NCBI GenBank assembly: GCA_039090855.1
Contig: CM076997.1
Coordinates: 161,602,709-161,666,708 of the forward strand
From: Macrothele yani
Lineage: Eukaryota; Arthropoda; Arachnida; Araneae; Macrothelidae
DNA: 64,000 bases
Reading direction: 5' to 3'
Each line of letters begins with the position of its first letter. The first letter of the stretch is position 1. This document shows positions 10,974 to 23,191 of the stretch, in pieces. The position numbers were made by a program, and so were the translations under genes. Below the pieces are notes generated by a model. The model was not told where the DNA came from. It made no database searches and worked only from the letters and a program-made list of their open reading frames with translations.

Positions 10974-11456
10974 ATGTTTAGTATATACGTTGACGTTTTC
11001 GCTTCGAAGAGAATGGACAATGAAAAGAAATCTCTCCGGTACGTATTACGGGACTCTGTGAGACAAATATTTGTTTCTGTACATTTAGGTGTACAGTCCC
11101 TGTACGCCTTCGCTAAAGCAATCCATCTTCTTTTAAGCAAGATTTTGTCTTCTGAATATTCAATCTATTACACTGGCTTAAGAAACTTGTTTCCATTTCA
11201 TAAAATTTGTCATGTGTCAGGATGGATTGCTTCAGGGAAGGCGCACAATGAATGTATAAATAAATATCATACAGACGCAAAATATTTCCTAAATATTATC
11301 AGCGGGATATCAAAACCTGAACTGTCAGGTAGTTTTGTTCTCACTTCATTTAAACGCTTCTTCAGAAAGGCGTACGTCCTACATTTAGAGCAAAAATACG
11401 GTAAATATCTGTTTCATATTTCATATATAAAACATGTAAGCGTCCCTCAAGACTAA
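10974..11456 (+). other. 160-codon open frame, probably chance
   Basis: An ATG-started frame with no recognisable domain, no signal peptide and no flanking splice or promoter signal. Composition matches the surrounding AT-rich DNA. I list it only because it is the longest non-repeat open frame in the first 14 kb. Confidence 0.12.
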
Positions 11457-11895
11457 AAACTTTAATTATTTATTAAAGACTCCAGGAATGAATTTAAAAT
11501 TTGAACGTAAATAAAAAATTGAAAAAACGAAGCACATGCACTTTTAATATTTAACAATACATTTAAGAAAATGGCTCCGTGGTCTTAGGATTCAGTACCT
11601 AGAACTACTAAATGAATCAGATGAAGACAAATGGAGGTCTTTCGTGGGGAAATTGGCGTGCTAAAAATAGTATATTCCTACCGAAAAACTATTTTTCTTT
11701 AAAGAGGATCATAGCAAATATTCTGCACATGTTAATCCAATGGAAGCGGATGATGCAAACGGGAAGTGATTGCGTCATGTCAAGGACGGACTCTCAGCAA
11801 TACAGGGGTGACAGAACGACGAGCTATCATTTGCTGTGTTGTGACAGCGTTCGCTACCTCGAGGCTGCCCATTTAGGTGGAAAATCAGTTTCCGA

Positions 11896-11985
11896 ATTTA
11901 TTTATTTATTTATTTATTTATTGATTCATTTATTTATTGATTCATTTATTTATTTATTCATTTATTTATTTATTCGTTTTTATTA
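11896..11985. repeat. (TTTA)n simple repeat
   Basis: TTTA units are interrupted by TTGA and TTCA steps. The run follows a moderately GC-rich stretch with no clear gene. Confidence 0.97.
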
Positions 11986-11989
11986 ATTC

Positions 11990-13540
11990 GGGTAATTTTT
12001 GAGGAAAGGGTACGTTTTTAGTTTTTATTTTATTTTGCCATTAGGCCCACTTTCGGGTGATTTTTCTTTTTTTCTTCTTTGTCCCCCTCTCCCCGCACAA
12101 GGCGTCGCTTAGCGTAAGACTCGACAGCGGTGGCGTCATCCATCGACGGACCGACTTTGTAGTAGATGTTTTATGGGGCCATCAAACTGGCTTCCACAAT
12201 GCGTTGGGTCGACGTTAGACTTTTTGGAACCGAAACTAACAGTTTTATTGGGTTAGAATATTTGGCCCGGTGGTTATATCACGCGGATAACGTAACTTGA
12301 AGAGCTGTTCTCAGAATCTGTACGGGAACGGGTAGCAAATTTTTACCCTCTGACGAATGGATGAACGAAATGTTAATTCTCTGACCAGTAGGAATTTAGA
12401 CATAAAAATATAATTCGGGGAGACTTGTGTTCCCTGTTTTGTGATTGGATAATGGGATATTAGGAGGTAACAGGGGGGGTCTTCTTGGAGGTTGTCAAAA
12501 CTTTTCCATGGGAAGAGAAGCACTTCGTCACTTTTACCTTTTTCACGGCGTGCATCACTTTCACTTTCTTGTTCCTTGTGACTTGTCACTTGGCTTGTTT
12601 TTTTGTTTTTTTGCCGTAAATGTTGATGACTTTCCTTTAGGACTGTCACCTAGGAGCTGATATGTAAAGCTTTGCCCTTTGCCTGCATTTCGGTTTTAGT
12701 GGCCCAAACCTTGGTCACCGCCATGATTTATCAGAGACTGGCAACTTAATCGCTGCCAAATATTACGGCAGGAGTAAAGCATCCGTAACTGCTTACCGTT
12801 TCCCGACGCGGATGGAGGGTCTCAACCGAGGGTCACAAGGAAAGGGACCCTGCTAAGGACGATGAGGGCCCACAACAATTATGACGGACCGGGACCCCCC
12901 CAGCGCAGGCCAGTACCCTTGGTGGAAGAACAGCGATAGTAGTGTTTTACGGGCGATAAGTGATTACAAGAAAACTGGACTTTCATGTGGTTCCATTTCT
13001 TCCGTGTGGTGTGGGAGTAGCAGTGCGAAATCCAGGCAAGATTGGGAATTTAAGGTAGAAAATCCATAATATTCTTTCTTTTGGTGTCCCCTCATAATAT
13101 GTGCTTATCGATCAGCGTAATCTGAGGTCTTCCGCTAGAATTAATAATGTTTTTTTTATAAGCTAGTAGTCAATGAGCACGAGTTCCTGCCAGAAAGTCG
13201 GTATCATTTTTGCTAGTAACGTGTGTTATTTTAGCGAAGTGTTGATATAAATATAAATAATTAAATGGTGACTGCAAGTTTAACACTTACATAGAACAAC
13301 TTACATACTTGAAGTAACGAGCACAGGGTCCTAAACTAATGTGTGTGTGTATCTTTATTATTATGCCAAAACATAACTAATAAATTGTTTTCTATGTTAA
13401 TTTGCCTACGTACTATCACGAGTGTTTCTTTAGTTGCAAATTGTGTGCTCAACCCTGGATTTTTGGAAATAATATATATTTTACGGCAGGGACTCAGAAA
13501 TTATTTCACTTATGTTGTTTTTTAAATTCTAGACGTTCAC
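11990..13540. other. Unclassified, moderately GC-rich DNA
   Basis: Between about 12060-12260 and 12690-13070 the GC content rises well above the surroundings. Open frames exist (62-112 codons), but none has a domain-like motif. It may be the worn inside of an old mobile element. I saw no terminal repeats. Confidence 0.4.
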
Positions 13541-13970
13541 GAAAACATTGCGGCACACATACCCTTTGACTCCCAAAGGAAAACCTGCTGTGTGAATCAC
13601 AACGCCCCATCAGTGGATCCTGAAGCTGCGTCAGCCCTAAATCAAGGAATCGCAGAATCACAATCCACTCGACATTCCCTTGGCGCCCAATATTACGCCG
13701 GGTGAACCCAATTCGGAACCCGAGTGATAATAGTGTAGACATGGGATGTTTTGGCAATGGAATCGTGCAGCTCCTCAGGTCCAGTCACAGCGTTAGAGCA
13801 GCTCTCGTACGTGAAGATAAAAACTCTTCTGGAAAAAACTCGGACACAGATCCACACTGCCTTGCAAGAAGTTTGTGGGGAAGAAACTTATGATCGCAGC
13901 ACAGTTTCTTTCCCAGGACAAATTTGAGACCGAAAATTCGTCAAAATCGCTCCAACTTGTTGGAAGCGAG

Positions 13971-14101
13971 AGCGATCTTGCTGCGCCACAAGGTGCAGCA
14001 AGATCGCTTGCTGCACCTTGCAATTTCATCTTCCGACGCTGCACCATGACACCTTGTGGCGACGCTGCACCACGCCACAAGGTGTCATGGTGCAGCGTCG
14101 G
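13971..14101. repeat. Two adjacent strong hairpins
   Basis: The first is a perfect 14-bp stem (13971-13984 with 13995-14008) and a 10-nt loop. The second is a perfect 28-bp stem (14033-14060 with 14074-14101) and a 13-nt loop. They share a GCCACAAGGT core, and the intervening sequence repeats GCTGCACC, so the pair seems to derive from one short unit by repeated inverted copying. They interrupt a mariner remnant. Confidence 0.95.
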
Positions 14102-14345
14102 AACGGAAATTTTGTCGAAATATGTTTGGGAAACTTTATCCCACGCACCTTACAGCCCTGATCTCAGTCCACCTGACTTTGATCGAGTCCATGGTATCCG
14201 CTACGAATCGCTGGACGAACTATCATTGGACGTGACCTGTGTAATGCGACAGCTGAACAAAGATAGCGTACTACTGGACTTCCAGGATTTACCCTACTGT
14301 TGACAAGCTGTCATTAGTAGCGGATGGGAGTACATTGAACGGCAA
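14101..14345 (+). pseudogene. Mariner-type transposase fragment (C-terminal)
   Basis: The frame shows 'WETLSHAPYSPDLSPPDF', the mariner motif around the third catalytic Asp, then a helical stretch and 'QAVISSGWEYIER', which matches the end of mariner transposases. Everything upstream of the hairpins is unreadable as transposase. A stop falls at about 14302, before the true C-terminus. Confidence 0.75.
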
Positions 14346-14349
14346 TAAG

Positions 14350-14895
14350 GTAAGTTTCTTCCGTTACTTTACACTTTTCTCAAATATGGACAGTGTGCAG
14401 AACGTTTGTTAAAACCGCCGTATATTTGGAATTTTAGCGAACACAATGAAAAGCTCTTAACGCAAAGAGCAAGCATTCGTCCTTAATTTAAGGTCACTGG
14501 TTCTTCGTAAGAGCGGTACTGTGGGCCAGGCCGGCCGTTCGTTCTTCGTTCCAAGATGAATTTCCATCCTGGCTCGAACGATAAGCCAGAAACCAACGCC
14601 CCTGATGACTCGAGCATCAGGTGGCCTGACGAAATTCGGACAAAATATAAAATTATGTTTCTATTAGAATATGCAAAGAGTATTGAAGCCTTTCATTACA
14701 TTCGTCCTTTCCACAAAAAGCTAGTGCCACAATAATTTCTAGCGCACAGATTTAATTATTCGGTGACATTCGCGTTAAATACCTAACAAAAGGAAGACGT
14801 GCTCTTTTTTTCAGCTCTTATACGACATATGTAAGATGAAATTGCACCAATTGAGAGTATGTCGGCCCGTAATTTTCTTCGCAAATATAATATAC
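14350..14895. other. Unclassified spacer
   Basis: Contains a GC-rich patch near 14525-14635 with 'GGCCAGGCCGGCC', possibly a worn SINE head. No coding signal was found. Confidence 0.4.
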
Positions 14896-16005
14896 TAAAC
14901 AAAAAATTTCTCACTCCTGGCAGAACTTAATGGGTGATTGCGCCTCTTGCCTTGATAACAGCATGCATCTGGTGTGGTAGAAACTCCACGATGTTGTGGA
15001 TGTTTTGAACATTAATTTGCAGGCACTCGTGCGTCTACTGGTCCCGACGTTCCGCCAAAGAACGTGGGTGTCTACTCCGGCGTTCTACATTATGTTCCAA
15101 ATTTTCAATAGGATTTAAATCTGGGGATTTGGCGGGCCAGTTGAGGTGAAGCAGTCTTGCTGATTGTTCGTCGTGCCACTCAGACATGTGCGCATGTTGG
15201 TTCAAATTCATTGTCACTGCAATGCCCATTTTGTGGTGCGACAAATATTCCCAAAACATTACAGAACCTGCTCCAGCTTGAACACCTTCTACCCAATCAG
15301 GATTAAAGGCTCCATTGGGACTCGGTGCCCTCGTTGCCACCCATCATTGGAGTACAAATAAAAACGAGACTCATCAGACCCAAATTACTCGTTTCCAATC
15401 CTTCGCAGTGAAGGTTTGGTATCTACGAGTCCACTGATAACGTGCGACTTTGTGATTTGCTGTTAAAAGAGGCGTCTTCCGTGATACTCTGCTCCAGGTG
15501 TCCACCGCATGCTGTTTTCGTCGCAATGTCCTTTTGGAAATTGGTTGGAGTTGACTTTCATTGACTGTTTGTAGAAATTGTTGCCCAGTTTAAAATCGAT
15601 TTGCAGTTACTAGGCGTAAAACATGGTGGCGATCCTGGTTGGTGAGAAAAGTTTTCCGGCCAGAGTTACGTCGCCGATTTTCAGTTGACTGCGAACACAC
15701 CACTGTTTGTAGGCCCACTGGACAGTAAACTTCGACACACCAACAAATTGGAGAACTTCATTCATTTTGCGTCCGTTGGCACTGCCAAACACGATGGATC
15801 ATTTTTGCAACTCAGTCTTACGACCCATATTCCAGACTAAATTCAGCACACACGTTACTCTTCACCAATACACGAGACAGAAATAATCCTGTAGACCACT
15901 TCGGTGCTATGTATCTCCCAAGAATGCTATCACGGCGCCCTCTATGCAACCGGTGACTTCCTACTCTCATTTCTGTTACGGGTGACTAATATTTTGTCCG
16001 GTTTG
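14896..16005 (-). mobile_element. Tc1-like element, degraded (family D)
   Basis: The bounds come from a weak inverted similarity: ACAAAAAATTTCTCACTCC at the left and, read inward on the minus strand, ACAAAATATTAGTCACCC at the right end. The transposase remnant lies between them. The exact ends and the TA duplications are uncertain. Confidence 0.6.
14930..15828 (-). pseudogene. Tc1-like transposase, broken
   Basis: The start is at 15828 ('MGRKTELQK'). An HTH-like part around 15610-15790 is followed near 15150 by the C-terminal motif 'LNWPAKSPDLNPIENLE', which carries the third catalytic Glu; the family Trp after it is replaced by Leu. There are frame changes between about 15340 and 15610. The DESRF part can be traced near 15375 but is not in one frame with the rest. 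Confidence 0.82.
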
Positions 16006-16039
16006 CTTATATCGTCATTATTACTCCTCTGCTGTGTGC

Positions 16040-16990
16040 AGGTATTCTCAAATGTTTCCATAATGGGCTGCCTTGATCCTCTTTCCTGCATGTTACACCG
16101 ACACACTTTCGAATTTCATCCATCCACCTCCTATGTGGTCTTCTTCTAGGTCTTTTTCCGTCTCTTGGAATTCAGTCTGAAATTCCGGTTGTCCATTACT
16201 TGAGCAACTTCACCCATTTTACTCTGATGATGATGTCTTCCACTCTTTTCATTTTCCTTATCCACGAGTGTATCTTCTTATATTTCCTGGTTACACCAAA
16301 CATGCATAGAAGGTGTTCAAGCTCCATGCTTCTCTTCGTCGTCTGCTGTCTTTATAAGCCATTTTTAGTTCAGGTCCATGCCTCTGCTCCATATGTAAGA
16401 ACGCATGGATTAAACACCTTTCTTTTAAACATAATAGTATATTGCACTTGAAAACTGTACTGTTTCTTCCCAAAGCACTGCAGCCAAGTTTTATATGCCG
16501 ATTGATTTCTTCATTAATGTGACACTTGCTTGATATCTGTTCTCTAATCTCCAAATCTTCATTTCTTGTAAAGCTTATGTACAATGCTTTCTTGTAAAGG
16601 CATTGCACATTAGTTTTGTGTTCTGAAAGTTAATTTTCAATCTCACTTCCTTACTCTCGTCAGCAAGTTCCTGGATCACACTCTGCAGCTGTGAAAAATG
16701 CAGTTGCAAAAATTATTACGTCATCCGTAAGTGGCTAAACAATATCCATTAATTTTTATCCCTTTGTTTTCCCAGTTCAATTGAAAGACACTTTGCATTG
16801 TGGGATTGAAGAGTTTGGGAGATATGGTGTCACCTTATCTCACTTCGTTTCCAATTTCTGTCGGTGCTATATCCCCAAAACAGTCGAACCTTTGCTCTTG
16901 CGTTTCCATAGATACTGTAAATGCTGATTGTTTTACGGAATCAAAAGCCTTTTCATAATCAATGAAAGCAATGCATAATGGGAGTTGATT
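16040..16990 (-). pseudogene. Reverse transcriptase fragment of an RTE-like LINE
   Basis: On the minus strand from about 16985, the RT motif 'AFIDYEKAFDSV' is followed near 16830 by 'GDTISPKLFNPTMQSVF' and near 16725 by a worn 'DDV' (the YADD-equivalent block). The thumb region comes next, with 'NRHIKLGCSALGRNSTVFK' around 16480. The order is that of a non-LTR retrotransposon RT. The 5' part (endonuclease) is missing and several frames are needed. Family level (RTE or related) is inferred from the wording of these motifs. Confidence 0.88.
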
Positions 16991-16999
16991 TGAATATCT

Positions 17000-19125
17000 T
17001 ATTGAAAATGAATATCTTACCTTTGAGGATCACTCCGATAAATAATAAGCGACAAGGATCAGATTATTAATCCATTTATAAGCGCATATAAATATTCACA
17101 AAGGGACTCCCACAGAAATATTTACTACAAAACCAGGAACTTCTTATTCACTTCTCAATTACGCATCTGTCTAAGTTCGACCTGCGTCCCCCTCTGCTCG
17201 AGACTCAACCAGAACCGAATCCATTAGCGTACGGAGGTTGCGGTTCTTACGTCATCTACTATCAACAAACAATCGCCAGTGGCTGGGCTGCCTATGCTAA
17301 GTTCCAACAGGAGTACGTTATTTTATAAACAAGCCAGTGTAGAAAATAAGTTTAGCAAGTGAGACAACATCGATTAAACAAATCATAACATCAAGCTCAC
17401 ATGAAATGTGTCCATCATCTAAGTCTCGTTTTCTGCGTATGTGCGAATCAGGAGTTCCAGCTGACAAAGCGAGTATTTCGTTGTTTATGGGGACCAAAGC
17501 TATCTAGACAAAGGTTTTTTCTTATGTCTATGAGTATATTTAACTCTTCCCTACGCGTAACTAACAATTTAACGGCCTTGACACCAAAAGTGTCCTTGCA
17601 TGCAATCGAACACTGCCGCCCGAAATTCTGTCTAGAGTGAGTAGCAGTTTCTAATCCCACCTGTAACTTGAATTTGCTGCATTATTAACAGAAAACACCA
17701 CCAGTCCCCATTGCTGTCACTAAACAAAGAAGTGAAGCCGGAGTTGGTTTCTCCTGGAGTGATATCTCATTCACTCTCATGGCATAGCATCGCTTCTCCT
17801 AGGATGAATACATTTTCCTCCCAGGCAAACTTCTGAAGATCCATGCATATGAAACCACAGATCGGCAGTTTTGTTTGGTGACTTAGCATTAATCCTTCTT
17901 TTGTTAACCTGTAAAATGGAGGACACAAATTTGAAAAATAGTAACTGCCAGTTTCGGGCATTGTGTTCTGAGCGACATAGAATTTTAAGATCCTGGTAGT
18001 TAAAGTATTAAACGTATCCCCAGTTGAAACAGAATCTAGAATTCCAAAAGATCCTGCTGCCTTGAAAAAACATCATGATCAAGATGAATGTATTACGTGA
18101 TAAATCCTTCTACGGAAGTGAACAAAATTACTGTAAACGTAATACAAAAAAGTAAAAAGAAGTTCCTGTATATTATAAAATGTCTCATTAACCTGCATTT
18201 ATAGCAAAAAACGCTTAATTAGCGCGATGCAATACCCCTGTACTTGTACCTTCGACCGATTTGCATGGGAAGCTTCAAATTGGCTCAACCACCTGCTTTT
18301 CGAATTCGCGTACAAACCCACGCTATTTCAAATCCCAAGTAGAAAGGATTCCATTCATTTTGTAAGGAAAACATCCATCATCGGCGAATATAGGTCGGTG
18401 AAATACATTAGAGGAATTCACAACCGTCGTCATTACAACCACCTAAGCCATCTCCCTCGGTTCAAGTGAAAGAAACGGAAATTGAATCGATTTCTGTATA
18501 GGGTCCGAAAAAGTTAAAGTTGAAATTTCTGAAAACTCGCGAGATGTATCTGTACAAAAACGGAAAAAACACAAAATTGACATTTCTGTAGAAAAACGGA
18601 ATTAAACTAAAAATCTACAAAATCCTGAATAATTGCGTTGTTAGAAACGGAAACTTTTCAAAAGGGAAATTTCGATAAACTTCCAAAACCTACCATCAAT
18701 TTAATTTCGCTGCTCTCTATTTTCAGGTATTTTACATGAATTCACTTTTTTACAGTTTTGTTTTGAAGACACACTATTCTCCACCCAATCACAGTTGAGA
18801 GAATATCAAAAACAAAGTGTAAAATTAACTGTTTGCTTCCAGGAAGAAAAGCGGACAGATAGGAAACACTCACCCATGAGGGAGCTCCTGGCGACTATTG
18901 TTCGAATACAAAGAACCTTAAAGTAATACAATGCAGATGTCTGTTGAAAACAAACACTGAATAATAGTTCCTGCGAGTGTGTCAATCGCTGCGGCCTTTA
19001 GACATTTCATGTTTTAAAAGGAATGTACTTGCTACCCAGTAATTTATTCTAGTGCGGGTCAGCTATATTCCGTGGTACTTGTTTCGGTATACCCTTTTGG
19101 TATCAAGCTATGAATACAAAACACT
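17000..19125. other. No gene recognised
   Basis: 17030-17330 is a distinct patch with higher GC on its right side that could be an LTR in minus orientation (it would start TGTTGATAGT on the minus strand). No second LTR or target duplication was seen. 18480-18720 is rich in 'ACGGAAA' and 'GAAATTTC' steps and resembles the subterminal style of the large element at 26110. Open frames of 63-80 codons have no motif. Confidence 0.35.
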
Positions 19126-19127
19126 TA

Positions 19128-20691
19128 CACTGGCACACAAAAATTAAGGACGAGACGGTTTTTCGAATGTAACGTCGTGCAGAAGTGCTAAACATCGACT
19201 CAAATCATACCATAAGATCCCCAAGATGTGAGAATATAGGACAAGTGAGCAAAACCGTCCAAACAAAGAATCCAAAGGATACAAAGGCACTTTATTGACT
19301 GGTAGCTTCGACCACAACTGGACAAAAGACAGAAACGTCCATGTGACAGGCTGCTGCCAAGAAAAATCCAGTCTTTAGTAGGGGATATGATCACCCCTGA
19401 CTTACAACGTCTGTCCAGGATTTACAACGTCTGTCCATGCTGACGACGAGGTTGTCAAGGAGCGGTTGAGGCATCGCGGCCCATTCTTCTTGTAGCGCCA
19501 ATCGCAGCTGCGGAATCGTTGCTGGCTGCTGGTGACGTGCTGCCAAGCGTCTCCCGACAAGGTCTCACACGTGTTCGATTGGATTTAGGTCCGGGAACCT
19601 TGCAGGCTAATCCATGCGTTGAATATCTTTACTCTTCAACAGCTCTGCGACATCCACTGTACGATTAGGTGTAGCTTTGTCGTCAATGAAGAAGAATTCG
19701 GGAGCCACAGCATCTCTAAACAGACGCACGTGAGGCAAAAGAACCTCGGTACAATAGCGGACACCAGTGACTGAACCTCCTAGGAAGATGTGGAGGTCAG
19801 TACTGCTACCAAGCATGATACCGCCCAAAATGAGAACTCCGCCACCTCCAAACCGGTCCATTTCGATGATGTTGGAGGTGTGATTGCGTGTTCCCTGCTC
19901 TCTCCAGATGTGTATACGTCCAGAATCGCCCGTCAGACTAAATCGGCTCTCATCCGTAAAGAAAACTCGACCCCATTGCTGATGTGTCCAGTTCTTGTGT
20001 TCCTGGCACCACAGAAACCGCCGTAACCTATGAGCTGGCGTTAATGGCACACACCGTACTGGTCGTCGTGCAACTAGCCCACCTTTGTGCTGCCTCCTGG
20101 CCACTGTAAAACGCGATAACGGACGTGCAGTTGTCTGTTGCATGTGTCTTGCAATTTCTCCCGCTGTCTGCTGTCTGTCTCTTCTCGCCTGTAGGACAAT
20201 ATACCGCCGATCGTCCACCGCCGTGTTTGATCGTGGACGACCACTGCTAAACTCTCGGACAGCTGCTCCTGTCGTTTGAAATGCTCTTCAAGCTCGTAAA
20301 ACGATGATGTGAGCGATCCCGAAATCCTCGGCCGCACTAGTCACACTTCAACCTTTTTCCAACTTCCCAATGACGCGACCTCCGGTAAAGTAATCCAGAG
20401 GTCGTCTAATTTATTACCTGTTGGCCATATCACACGGTGGCAGTAACTCGACGCCGTTCAAACCGATGTACACCGTGCAATAGCTTTCACCGAACTGCTG
20501 AGCGTACACCGCCCGTGTGCTTTATACTCTTCCGACACTCCCCATCTCCCTACGCCATGCTGCTAATATGCGCATGCCCTATCGTATCGGACCCTAGTCT
20601 ATCTCCTGAGTCGCCTTTCGGTCCGTTCTGCTTGCCCGTTTCGCTGTTATGCTAATTTCTCCTCTTAGTCCTTTATTTTTGCACACCAGTG
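19128..20691 (-). mobile_element. Tc1-like transposon, complete ends (family E)
   Basis: A 1,564-bp element flanked by TA (19126-19127 and 20692-20693). The inverted ends read CACTGGCACACAAAAATTAA and CACTGGTGTGCAAAAATAAA. Both ends and a near full-length transposase remnant are kept. Confidence 0.95.
19391..20428 (-). pseudogene. Tc1-like transposase (DD34E), about 345 codons
   Basis: ATG at 20428, stop at 19391. The N-terminal HTH half contains stops ('MANR**'). From 20218 to 19607 the frame is open for 203 codons and includes 'FTDESRF' (first Asp) and 'FIDDKATPNRT' (second Asp, with the family Asn changed to Lys). The end has 'PDLNPIEHV' with the third Glu. Two stops in the last part replace tryptophan codons (TGG to TAG, TGG to TGA). 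No frameshift is needed from 20218 to the end. Confidence 0.92.
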
Positions 20692-21059
20692 TAGTTCCTT
20701 GCCATAACGTTTCCTAAACTTTTATAATATACACATTTCTGAAAGAAAGGTGTTATACAAAAGCGAAAATGAACTATCTTTGTACAGATCTAAAGTGATG
20801 AAAAAAACATGTCGCGGCATAGAGAAAAAAATGGGTTTGCATTTTTAGGGTTAAAAGTTGAAATTCTTCATTCCTACGTAGTTATTAGTTTTACTGAATT
20901 ATTGCTTCATGCATCAAAGAACCAAAACATTACTGCCACCTGCCTCATATGATGTTGGTCCTCCCCGTGTTTCAAATATAGCAGATATACTTTTAACAAG
21001 TTAGTAAAATCATGCAAATTCATTGATTATGCCAACATGCCAGATATCCTTACTCAAGT

Positions 21060-21830
21060 TATAAGGATAATGGCTCTTAAATAAATTTCGATTTTATGCC
21101 CTGACCCTTGACCCCATTTTGATGATATTCAACAGAACGGGTTCAGTATACTTCAGGAAAAACATACTAAATTTTATCGCAATAGAAGCATTTTTAGTCA
21201 AGTTAGGAGGATAATGGCGGTGGAATAAATCTCGCTCCTGTTCCTTGACATTTGACCCTATTTTGATGATATTCAGTAGAACCGATTCAGTGTACCTCCG
21301 GAACAGCATACTAAAGTTTTTTCGCAATAGAAGTATTTTTATAAATAAGTATTTTATTCAACATATGAGGATAATGGCTGTGGAATAAATCTCGCTCCTG
21401 TGCCCTGACCCTTGACCCCATTTTGATGATATTCAACAGAACCGGTTCCTTATACCTTCGAAAAAGCATACCAAAGTTTTGTCGCAATAGAAGTATTTTT
21501 AGTCAAGTTATGAGGATAATAGCTGTGAAATAAATCTCTCTCCTGTACCCTGACCTTTGGCCTCATTTTGATTATATTAAACAGAACCGGTTCAGTATAC
21601 CTCCGGAACAACATGATGACATTTTGCCTTAATCCAAGCATTTTTACGCAAGCTATGAAGCACAAGGGCAATGGAATGGATCCCGCTCTTATGTCCTGAC
21701 CTTTGACCCCATTTCGCCCGTTTTCCATAGGGTTCCTTCCCAGGTTGGCCCCTACAAGATACTAAATTTTCATTGAAATCGAAATATTTTTACGCGAGTT
21801 ATCGTGCGGACAAACATACAGACACCAGAC
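21060..21830. repeat. About 155-bp tandem repeat, 5 diverged copies
   Basis: Each unit holds 'GAGGATAATGGC', a 'CCCTGACCCTTGACCCCATT' block, 'TTTTGATGATATTCA' and 'CAATAGAAGTATTTTTA'. The array ends with a GGACA/CAGAC-rich tail (21808-21835) like the end of the array at 60030-61225. Confidence 0.92.
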
Positions 21831-22054
21831 GGAAAACTTTGGAGCATAAATGCTTCTTCAGCCTACAGTTGGAAAGCGTAAGAAACCACTGCAAGATTTC
21901 TATAGGTGTCTTGTAGCATCTGGTACCAAATCGTTGCCACCAGATCCTTTAACTCTTGTACGTGGTTGAGCCGCTGCAGATCGAATTTGCTTTGCCAACA
22001 CAAACCACAAATGCTCGACTGGTTTGATGTCGAGGGTATTTGCATGGAGAGTAT

Positions 22055-22295
22055 GGATGAATACCTTGAGTACCTTGAACACCTTACCTATAATACCTTG
22101 GATAGTGTACCTTGAATACCTTGGATAGTATGCATTGAATACCTTACCCATAGCACAGGTTGGTATACCTTGAATACCTTGGATAGTACACATTGAATAC
22201 CTTACCTATAGTGCAGGTAGGTACCTTTAGTCAAGCTATCATAGTATACTTTGAATACCTTACCTATAATACCTTGGATGGCATACCTTGAAGAC
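22055..22295. repeat. Irregular CCTTGAATA minisatellite
   Basis: Variants of 'TACCTTGAATACCTTGGATA' and 'ACCTTACCTATAATACC' recur irregularly. It lies inside the broken Tc1 element. A tRNA D-arm-like 'GCTCAGTTGGGAGAGC' follows at 22415. Confidence 0.85.
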
Positions 22296-22631
22296 TTTCT
22301 CACATTCTTCAAACAACTATCGAACAGTCCAAGAAGTGTGGATGTGATGTACTACAGAGGTAAAACCATGTGTCAAGACGACAAAATCTGCAGCGAGACA
22401 TTCTGTCCGCATAGCTCAGTTGGGAGAGCGACTTACTCCGGAGAGAGGGGACACGGACAAACTTGTGCTTTCAGATGGCATGGCGCATTATTTTGCTGAA
22501 AGAAGGAACTACTAGAGGGAAATACTGTTGCCATGAGAGGACGTGCATTGTCTGTATAGATGTTTAGGTAGAAGGTAGACGTCATAGTTTCCCGCACATG
22601 AATGACTGCACCACGGGTTTCCCAGAACACT

Positions 22632-23191
22632 TGTAATGTTCGTGGAGTATAGCTGTGTGAACACTACACAAAACAGTTCTTAAACCTTCAGATACAGTGA
22701 AACAGGAGTCACTGAAATAAAGTTCAAGAAGTAGTTACTTACAGCTATTCCTTTATTGCTGTCAACAGATACTTGAACAGTAGCACTCCAACGGAACAGA
22801 ACAGTTAATCGTCGAACGTTAAACTTATCCAATTAGTAGTAAACGTCAGAACTAAACAATGCTAACTAGTAGAACGCTTAACGATAACTATATTAGTATC
22901 AGTACAACAAGCAGCTTTTCAATAGGCACAACTTTAACTAAACGTCTCTTGTACTAATAGCATTAACTTCGCACCAACAAAACAACTGCTGCTTCTTAAA
23001 ACATAATGTATATCGTTCAGTTCTTATATCAGACATCCACACGTCATTCGTTCTGACCTCAGGTTGTTGCCAACCATATTCTTGCGAGAGAGAAGACATA
23101 ACGTTAAGTCTGAAAAGCGGTAAGGAGAACGAATCCAAATTTACATAGAAAAATAAACTAAAAGGAAAGTTGAATTAGAGCATACGTGACA
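22632..23191 (-). mobile_element. Solo LTR, 560 bp, with 4-bp target duplication
   Basis: In minus orientation it begins TGTCACGTATG and ends ACATTACA. AATAAA and a GTAAGT-like region sit in the expected R/U5 part (about 22740-22765). CACT flanks both sides (22628-22631 and 23192-23195). Removing the 560 bp and one CACT joins the two Tc1 halves in frame across the conserved 'GGxVMLW..FW' region, which proves the borders. The superfamily (Gypsy or BEL, by TSD length and ends) is inferred. Confidence 0.92.

Noticed and set aside
17030..17330. Second solo LTR
   Set aside because: A TGTTGATAG start is suggestive, but no opposite end, target duplication or polyadenylation site was secured.
22408..22470. 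tRNA gene candidate with a good D-arm and GTCCG/CGGAC ends
   Set aside because: It lacks a proper T-arm and B box and has no clear anticodon arm; more likely a tRNA-derived fragment.
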